This document shows positions 58,979 to 64,000 of a DNA stretch of 64,000 nucleotides, one piece after another; positions within the stretch are counted from its first letter, which is position 1, and each line of letters opens with the position of its first letter. Under the pieces are notes generated by a model, which ran no database searches, had not been told where the DNA came from, and saw only the letters and a list, made by a program, of their open reading frames with translations. The DNA is taken from contig NZ_JAAVVE010000008.1 of the NCBI RefSeq assembly GCF_018449795.1, positions 1 to 64,000 of the forward strand, written 5' to 3'. Made by a program: the position numbers and the translations under genes. This stretch comes from Sphingomonas sp. dw_22 (GTDB lineage Bacteria > Pseudomonadota > Alphaproteobacteria > Sphingomonadales > Sphingomonadaceae).

Positions 58979-59817
58979 CGCGCCCGCCGGACGGCCTCAG
59001 CCGCGACCTGGTCGATCCGGCCCCAGCGATGCCCGGCGATCAGCTTCTCCAGCTTGCCCGCCATCGCCCCCAGCCGCGAATAATGCCGCAGCTTCGACTT
59101 GAGCGGCGCCCCGGCGACCCGCGGCTGGCCGGGATCGACTTCCCAGGGATGGAAATAGAAGATCGCCGCGCGATCCACTTCGTTCGCCTCGCGCACCGCC
59201 CGGTGCGTCACACCCGAAGGCAGCAGCCGGAAAAAGCCCCCGCCTGCCGTCACTTCCCTGCCCAGGAAACGCGCCAGCGTGATCGGCAGCTCGACCAGAT
59301 CGGACCCGCAGACCGGCTGGTGCGCCCCGCGCGGCGCATCCGCCCACCCATAATGATCGTGCCGGATCGGCGCGATGCTGGAGGAATAGGCGTAGCCCGC
59401 GTCCGCCAGCACCTCGTGTGCCCAGGGCGTGCGCGCATCGATCGAGAAGCTCGGCGCGCGATAGCCGGTGACGGCCACTCCCGCCGCATCCTCCAGCACC
59501 GTGCGCGCCGCCGCCAGGTCGGAGCGGAACTGCTCCGGCCCCATGGTGAAGACGCGCCGGTGATCCCAGCCATGGCTGGCGACCTCATGCCCCGCCTCGG
59601 CAATCCGCCGGATCAGCGCCGGATAGCGCTCCGCCACCCAGCCGAGCGTGAAGAAGGTCGCCTTGACCCCGCCTGCCTCGAACAGCGCCAGCACGCGATC
59701 GGTATTGGCCTCGACGCGATGTTCGAGCGAATCCCAGTCCTCGCGCGCGATCGAGTTCTCGAACGCGCCGACCTGGAACCAGTCCTCGACATCGACCGAG
59801 AGCCCGTTGACGATCAT
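58975..59817 (-). CDS. Polysaccharide deacetylase of the XrtA/PEP-CTERM locus
   Basis: The 280-residue NodB-fold product has the family start MIVNGLSVDVEDWFQV with the metal-binding aspartates, the zinc histidines His82 and His86 (ASHGWDHRR) and TGYRAPSFSID. It would remove acetyl groups from the exopolysaccharide or a related glycan. It is 4 bp downstream of the ATPase gene. Confidence 0.9.
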   Translation of the reverse strand: MIVNGLSVDVEDWFQVGAFENSIAREDWDSLEHRVEANTDRVLALFEAGGVKATFFTLGWVAERYPALIRRIAEAGHEVASHGWDHRRVFTMGPEQFRSDLAAARTVLEDAAGVAVTGYRAPSFSIDARTPWAHEVLADAGYAYSSSIAPIRHDHYGWADAPRGAHQPVCGSDLVELPITLARFLGREVTAGGGFFRLLPSGVTHRAVREANEVDRAAIFYFHPWEVDPGQPRVAGAPLKSKLRHYSRLGAMAGKLEKLIAGHRWGRIDQVAAEAVRRAR

Positions 59818-59821
59818 GCGG

Positions 59822-60928
59822 TCAGACCGTGGTCCGGCGCAGCGAGGATATGTCCGGCCGCTCGCCCTCGCCATTCTCCACCCAGTCGACCAGCAGCGCC
59901 AGCACGCGCCGCAGCGCCTCATCCTGCTGGCGGACCTGCGCTTCGAGCTGGACGATCCGCTGCTCCAGCGCGCCGGTATCGGCCGAAGCCTCCGCCTTGA
60001 ACGGCCGCGCCTGGGCGGGCTCCGGGGGGATCGGCGTGCCCATCGGCATCGGAGCCGGAGTGGGAGCCGCGGTGCGCGTCGGAAAGGCTTCGGCGACGCG
60101 GTTGCGCACGCGGCCCGGCGTGTCGTTGTCCAGGTCCGCGATCACCGCCGTCACCTCGCCCGCCCCGAAGCTGTCGATCTGCTCGACCGCGCCGAACAGC
60201 AGCACCCGGCTGGCAAGCTGGTTCACCCGGCGCGGGATGCCGCCGGACCAGCGATAGATCGCCTCGATCCCGTCATTGGTGAAGCGCGGCCGCCCCCGCC
60301 AGCCGACGCAGGAAAGCCGGTGGATCAGATAGGGCTCCAGTTCGTCCGGGTCCATCGGCGCCAGATGGTGCATCGCGATCACGCGCTGGCGGAGCTGCTC
60401 GAACTGCGGCTCGTGCAGCGTCAGCCGGAACTCGGGCTGGCCGAGCAGGAAGATCTGGAGCAGCGAATAGCCGCCCGCCTGGAAATTGGAGAGCATGCGC
60501 AGCTCCTCCAGGCTCGCGAACGGCAGCGCCTGCGCCTCATCGACCACCAGCAGCGTGCGCTTGCCGTTACGGGCCATGTTGTGCAGCCCGCGCTCGATCA
60601 TCGCGAGCATCGTCGCCTTGGACAGTCCCGTCGCATCGACCTGGAGCCCGGCGCAGACCAGCCGCAGCAGCTCCTCGGGCTCCAGCTGCGCCGAGACGAT
60701 CTTGATGACGTTCAGCCGCTCGCCGTCGATCTCGGCGAGCAGATGGCCCATCAGCGTGGTCTTGCCCGCGCCCGGATCGCCGGTGATGACCACAAAGCCC
60801 TCGCCCTGGCTCAGGCCATAGCCGAGATAGGCCATCGCCTTGCGGTGCGTGGCCGTATCGAACCAGAAATCGGGATCGGGCGTCAGCTGGAACGGCCGGC
60901 CGCTCAATCCATAATGGTCGTCGTACAT
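59822..60928 (-). CDS. XrtA-associated AAA ATPase (ExeA-like)
   Basis: The 368-residue product starts MYDDHYGLSGRPFQLTPDP, has Walker A GDPGAGKTT (50-58), Walker B LLVVDEAQ (Asp130), and after a proline-rich linker a coiled-coil C-terminus (LEQRIVQLEAQVRQQDEAL). In XrtA loci this ATPase accompanies the secretion genes; its precise role is unknown. ATG 60928 has GGAG upstream. Confidence 0.9.
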   Translation of the reverse strand: MYDDHYGLSGRPFQLTPDPDFWFDTATHRKAMAYLGYGLSQGEGFVVITGDPGAGKTTLMGHLLAEIDGERLNVIKIVSAQLEPEELLRLVCAGLQVDATGLSKATMLAMIERGLHNMARNGKRTLLVVDEAQALPFASLEELRMLSNFQAGGYSLLQIFLLGQPEFRLTLHEPQFEQLRQRVIAMHHLAPMDPDELEPYLIHRLSCVGWRGRPRFTNDGIEAIYRWSGGIPRRVNQLASRVLLFGAVEQIDSFGAGEVTAVIADLDNDTPGRVRNRVAEAFPTRTAAPTPAPMPMGTPIPPEPAQARPFKAEASADTGALEQRIVQLEAQVRQQDEALRRVLALLVDWVENGEGERPDISSLRRTTV

Positions 60929-60959
60929 CGTCGTCACTCCGCGGGAGCCCGCGCTCCCC

Positions 60960-62561
60960 TTAGAATCCGTAGCGCAGCGCAAGCAGCGCCTGGGCCGAGG
61001 TGTCGCTGCCGCCCTCGCGATCGAAGCCGAATATGCCGGCCGAGACGGTCGCCCCCAAATGCCCGAAGCTATGCGTATAGGCCGTATTCGCGCCCCAGCC
61101 GAGGATGCTGTCCGCGCCCGGCAGGTCGATGCTGTAATAGCTGGCGAACACGCTGCCGCTGAGCTGCCCGTTGCGGCCGACATCGGTGGAAGCGAAGATC
61201 TGGCCATAGACGCTCTCGTCCGCGCTGCCGTCCAGCGAGAAGGCCCCGCCCGGCACGTTCGGCGCGATGAAGGTCCGCCTGGCATAGCCGCCGCCGATCC
61301 CGATCCGGGTATTGCCGCGGTTGAGCACCGCCACGCCCGCCACGCCCCGCGCCCGATAGGCCGATGTCACGGCCGAGGCGAAGACCGAGTTCAGGCATCC
61401 GCCGGTCGCGCTGCCCACCGTGCCATAGATGCAGCCGCTGAACTGATTGCCGAACGGATCGGTGGTGGTGACGAAGGCGGTCGGCAGCGTCGTCAGGCCG
61501 CCGTTCAATTGCTGGCCGAAGCTCTCGACGCTGTCATAGACGCCGATCTGCACGCCGCTGCCCGGCCCGGTCTGATAGCTGAACGATCCGGTATAGCTCA
61601 TCGAGCCGTAGCGGCGGCCCGCCCGCGCCTCCAGATAGGTCCGCCGGCTCGGCCGCCAGATCACGCCCGCATCCCAGAAGACGCCGCTCAGGTCATAAGC
61701 GAGCCGGCGCGGCGAAGCCTCGTCGGTCACGAAGCGGCCGTTCGAATCGAGCACCGGCTGGCCGGCGCCGTTCAGCAGCGGATCGCGCTGGCTGAGCTGG
61801 ATCTGCTCGTATCCGACGCCCGCCGTCAGCGCGATGCCGCGCGCGACCGGCAGGACGACATCGCCGCGGCCATATTTGCCCTCGAAACGCTGGTCGAGCT
61901 GGCCCGCATCCTCGCGCGTGAACGAACCGCTTGCGGTGATCCCGACGGGCAGCACCACGCCGGACTTCACGCCCACGCTGGCGGTCGCGACATGCACCGT
62001 CGAATCGTCGTAATAATCGAGCCGCGGCTGGGTGGCGGGCACGCCGGTATCGTTCGGCGCCTCCACCTTGGTATAGCCGAAACGATAGGCCGCGTTGACG
62101 AACATCGGCCCCAGATGCGTGGCGAGGCTCGGCCCCGCGAACGCCGAATAGACCTGGCTCACATTGCGCGTGTTGCCGGCATAGCTTTGCGGCGCGTCGC
62201 CGCGGATGTCGGCGCGGGTGCGCGTCGCGATCGCCCCGGCTTCCAGCGTCAGCCCCGGCGCGACCACCGCCTTGGCGCGGGCCAGGCCGCTATGCGTGTG
62301 ATCGTCGTTGAGGTTGTCGCCATAGGCGAAGCGATGCTCATATTGATAGCTGAGCTGCACCTCGACCCGGCGGGTATGCACCGAAGCGTCGATCCCGGCG
62401 CCCAGCGTCGAATAGGTCAGCACGTCGCCGCTCTGGAGATCGGCGGCGAGCACCTGCCCCGCCTCGATATAGGGCGTCACCTGCACGCGCCGCTGCTGCT
62501 GCGCGCTCGCGGGCTGGATCGCCAGCGCGAGCGCGGCGATGCAAAGGCCGAGACGGATCAT
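60960..62561 (-). CDS. XrtA/PEP-CTERM system outer-membrane beta-barrel protein (TIGR03016 type)
   Basis: The 533-residue product has a signal peptide (ALAIQPASAQ), many alternating amphipathic strands and a C-terminal phenylalanine (LLALRYGF), the outer-membrane insertion signal. It is the predicted porin-like exporter or assembly barrel of the exopolysaccharide locus. Its start overlaps the kinase stop by 4 bp. Confidence 0.88.
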   Translation of the reverse strand: MIRLGLCIAALALAIQPASAQQQRRVQVTPYIEAGQVLAADLQSGDVLTYSTLGAGIDASVHTRRVEVQLSYQYEHRFAYGDNLNDDHTHSGLARAKAVVAPGLTLEAGAIATRTRADIRGDAPQSYAGNTRNVSQVYSAFAGPSLATHLGPMFVNAAYRFGYTKVEAPNDTGVPATQPRLDYYDDSTVHVATASVGVKSGVVLPVGITASGSFTREDAGQLDQRFEGKYGRGDVVLPVARGIALTAGVGYEQIQLSQRDPLLNGAGQPVLDSNGRFVTDEASPRRLAYDLSGVFWDAGVIWRPSRRTYLEARAGRRYGSMSYTGSFSYQTGPGSGVQIGVYDSVESFGQQLNGGLTTLPTAFVTTTDPFGNQFSGCIYGTVGSATGGCLNSVFASAVTSAYRARGVAGVAVLNRGNTRIGIGGGYARRTFIAPNVPGGAFSLDGSADESVYGQIFASTDVGRNGQLSGSVFASYYSIDLPGADSILGWGANTAYTHSFGHLGATVSAGIFGFDREGGSDTSAQALLALRYGF

Positions 62562-63571
62562 CTGCCCGCCTCTTCATAATAGCTGCCGAAGCGGCGCCCG
62601 GCCGGCTGGAACGACACCGAGTTGAGGACGAGCTGGATATGCTCGCATCCGTCAAGCGCGGCGACGGCGGCGCGCAGGTCGCTCTCGCTGGTGCGGTCGG
62701 CGCGGACCACCAGCATCACCTGCCCGGCATGCAGCGCCAGCACCGATGCCGGCGAGGCGGCCAGCGCGGGCGGCGAATCGAAGATCACGATGCGGCGCGG
62801 ATTGGCGGCGGCGAGCTTGTCGAGGATGCGGCGTGCCTTGTCGCTCGCCAGCAGCTCGGTATCGCTGACGCTGCGCGTGCCGGCGGGAAGCACCGAAAGC
62901 TGCGGCACGTCGGTATCGACGATGCAGTCCTCGACATCGACATCGCCGGTCAGCGCGTCGAGCAGCCCCGGCCCCTGCGGCAGCCCCAGCCGTTCGAGGA
63001 CATCGGGCTTGGCGAAATCGGCATCGACCAGCAGGATCTCGACGTCCTTCTCGGCCGACATCGAAAGCGCGAGGTTGATAGCGCAGAAGGTCTTGCCTTC
63101 GTCGGGCTGGGCCGAGCAGACCAGGATCATCCGCGCGCGGTCGGCATCCGCCCCCGCCACGGCGCGGGCGGTGAGGAGGAGTTGACGCTTCACCATGCGG
63201 AATTCCTCCGCCAGCGGCGTGATCGGCCCGCCGGGCACGAGCATCCCCGCCTCGGCCAGCGCATCGCGATCGATCGGCGCCGAGCGGCGGGTGCCGGGCT
63301 GCACCGTCACTACGGGCTTGGCCGCAGGCTCAGGCGCGGCTGCAATCGCCGGTTCGGGCGCAAGCGCCTCGACTTCATGGCCGCGCCGAAGCAGCGGCCC
63401 CTGGGGCTCCTCGGCCAGGATCGGCGGAGCCGGCTGCGGCGCCGGCATCGGCACCACCACCGGCTGCTCGAAACTCGGCTGCGTTCCCGTGCCCGGAACC
63501 GCGAACTGGTTCTGCGCCGCCGCCCGTTCGAGCAGCGATCCGCGATAGCGCCGGGGGGTATGTTCGTTCAT
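62558..63571 (-). CDS. CpsD/CapB-type tyrosine kinase of the XrtA locus
   Basis: The 337-residue BY-kinase-like product has a proline-rich N-terminal region of about 110 residues, then Walker A SAQPDEGKT (153-161), Walker A-prime ILLVDADF and Walker B IVIFDSPP. It ends in SYYEEAGR with two tyrosines, fewer than the usual tyrosine cluster. It partners the neighbouring chain-length protein to control polymer length. ATG 63571. Confidence 0.88.
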   Translation of the reverse strand: MNEHTPRRYRGSLLERAAAQNQFAVPGTGTQPSFEQPVVVPMPAPQPAPPILAEEPQGPLLRRGHEVEALAPEPAIAAAPEPAAKPVVTVQPGTRRSAPIDRDALAEAGMLVPGGPITPLAEEFRMVKRQLLLTARAVAGADADRARMILVCSAQPDEGKTFCAINLALSMSAEKDVEILLVDADFAKPDVLERLGLPQGPGLLDALTGDVDVEDCIVDTDVPQLSVLPAGTRSVSDTELLASDKARRILDKLAAANPRRIVIFDSPPALAASPASVLALHAGQVMLVVRADRTSESDLRAAVAALDGCEHIQLVLNSVSFQPAGRRFGSYYEEAGR

Positions 63572-63575
63572 TGGC

Positions 63576-64000
63576 TCAGGCCCCCATGCCGCGCTGGACG
63601 AATTCGACGCCCACCAGCCCCAGATAGGCCACACCCAGCGCCCCGAGCCCGCCGGCGAACAAGGTCAGCCGCTGGCGGCGGAGCGTCATCTGCGAAGCGG
63701 TCACGACTTCGCGGATCGATCCGATCACCGGCAATCCGCTCGCCTTTTCCAGCCGCGATGCGGTGTCGAAGGTGCTGCGCAGCTTGCCCAGCGCAAACGC
63801 CGCCGCGACGCCCGCGCCGAGCCCGGCGATCAGCACCGCGGTCAGCAGCATCGGCCGATTGGGCGCGGTCGGCGCGCGCGGCTGGGTCGGCGGGTCGATC
63901 ACGCTGAACTTGACCGCGTCGGTCTCGGTCTGCGCCTGGCTGTTGATCCGCACCTGCTCGCGATCGGCGAGCAGCTTGTCATACTGGTCCTTGAGCACCT
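63576..64000 (-). CDS. XrtA-type polysaccharide chain-length determinant (N-terminus beyond window)
   Basis: The last 140 residues of a Wzz/GNVR-type co-polymerase are present: a coiled-coil (YDKLLADREQVRINSQAQTE), the proline-rich motif DPPTQPRAPTAPNRP and the second membrane segment (LLTAVLIAGLGAGVAAAFAL), followed by a further hydrophobic segment near the end. The first membrane segment and periplasmic domain lie beyond position 64000. It is 4 bp upstream of the kinase gene. Confidence 0.88.
   Translation of the reverse strand, partial: VLKDQYDKLLADREQVRINSQAQTETDAVKFSVIDPPTQPRAPTAPNRPMLLTAVLIAGLGAGVAAAFALGKLRSTFDTASRLEKASGLPVIGSIREVVTASQMTLRRQRLTLFAGGLGALGVAYLGLVGVEFVQRGMGA

Overview
The window is high-GC alphaproteobacterial chromosome, most likely from a sphingomonad (Sphingomonas or a close relative). 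The inference rests on gene content rather than on a marker gene: a complete XrtA (exosortase A) exopolysaccharide cluster, ChpT next to chemotaxis genes, a GGAAC-N17-CGTT promoter typical of the alphaproteobacterial EcfG stress sigma factor, a deoxyhypusine-synthase-like enzyme beside ornithine decarboxylase (sphingomonads are known for homospermidine), and the ffh-rpsP-rimM / trmD-rplS ribosomal block. Several genes appear to start with TTG or GTG. The first ~140 bases are nearly pure G/C runs and look like poor sequence at a contig end. No tRNA, rRNA, CRISPR array, prophage or insertion sequence was recognised.

Layout. 0.15-1.2 kb: end of a NodT-type efflux outer-membrane channel. 1.2-4.3 kb: GFA-family enzyme, asd, patatin lipoprotein. 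4.3-6.2 kb: arsenic operon arsR-arsC-acr3 with two matching palindromic operators. 6.4-9.3 kb: dipeptidyl peptidase IV and a DUF2383 protein. 9.3-14.8 kb: translation block (rplS, trmD, rimM, rpsP, ffh) split by a vapBC toxin-antitoxin pair and a HEXXH protein. 14.9-19.6 kb: GGDEF/EAL protein, mtaB-ftsY-ispZ. 19.8-20.5 kb: sodB. 20.6-24.7 kb: pspF and a sigma-54-driven, greatly expanded psp operon. 24.8-28.3 kb: sufE, secreted protein, Fe-S protein, J-domain protein, rnpB RNA, YbjQ-like protein, amidase. 28.4-34.3 kb: cheA-cheW-cheY-cheB-cheR plus chpT. 34.4-41.6 kb: small stress membrane protein, JAMM protease, rluD, rpoH, zinc-ribbon membrane protein, mtgA, a broken NUDIX gene, ybaB, dnaX and SRP RNA. 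41.7-45.3 kb: secreted basic peptide, two tandem cysteine desulfurases with ferredoxin, hydrolase. 45.4-49.0 kb: DUF2093, SDR/AraC divergent pair, small membrane proteins, threonine-dehydratase-like enzyme. 49.0-51.6 kb: polyamine genes with a structured leader. 51.7-53.3 kb: Tat-exported esterase and MAPEG protein. 53.3-64.0 kb: XrtA cluster, nine tightly packed genes on the minus strand, running out of the window.

How the parts work together. Envelope maintenance is a recurrent theme: the psp operon encodes PspA, PspB, PspC and four further small single-TM proteins that repeat the PspB coiled-coil signature, and the XrtA cluster makes and exports a surface polysaccharide and sorts PEP-CTERM proteins. 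The polyamine genes probably form a putrescine-to-homospermidine route under control of a structured leader in front of the decarboxylase. The che operon probably answers to the CckA-ChpT-CtrA cascade.

Intergenic regions carry dispersed nested-palindrome repeats of at least four families. One family is exactly 108 bp in all three copies and another exactly 81 bp in both copies. The strongest candidates for something undescribed are the PspB-like array (21.7-24.7 kb), the structured ODC leader (49.07-49.14 kb) and the toxin-antitoxin module wedged against trmD.
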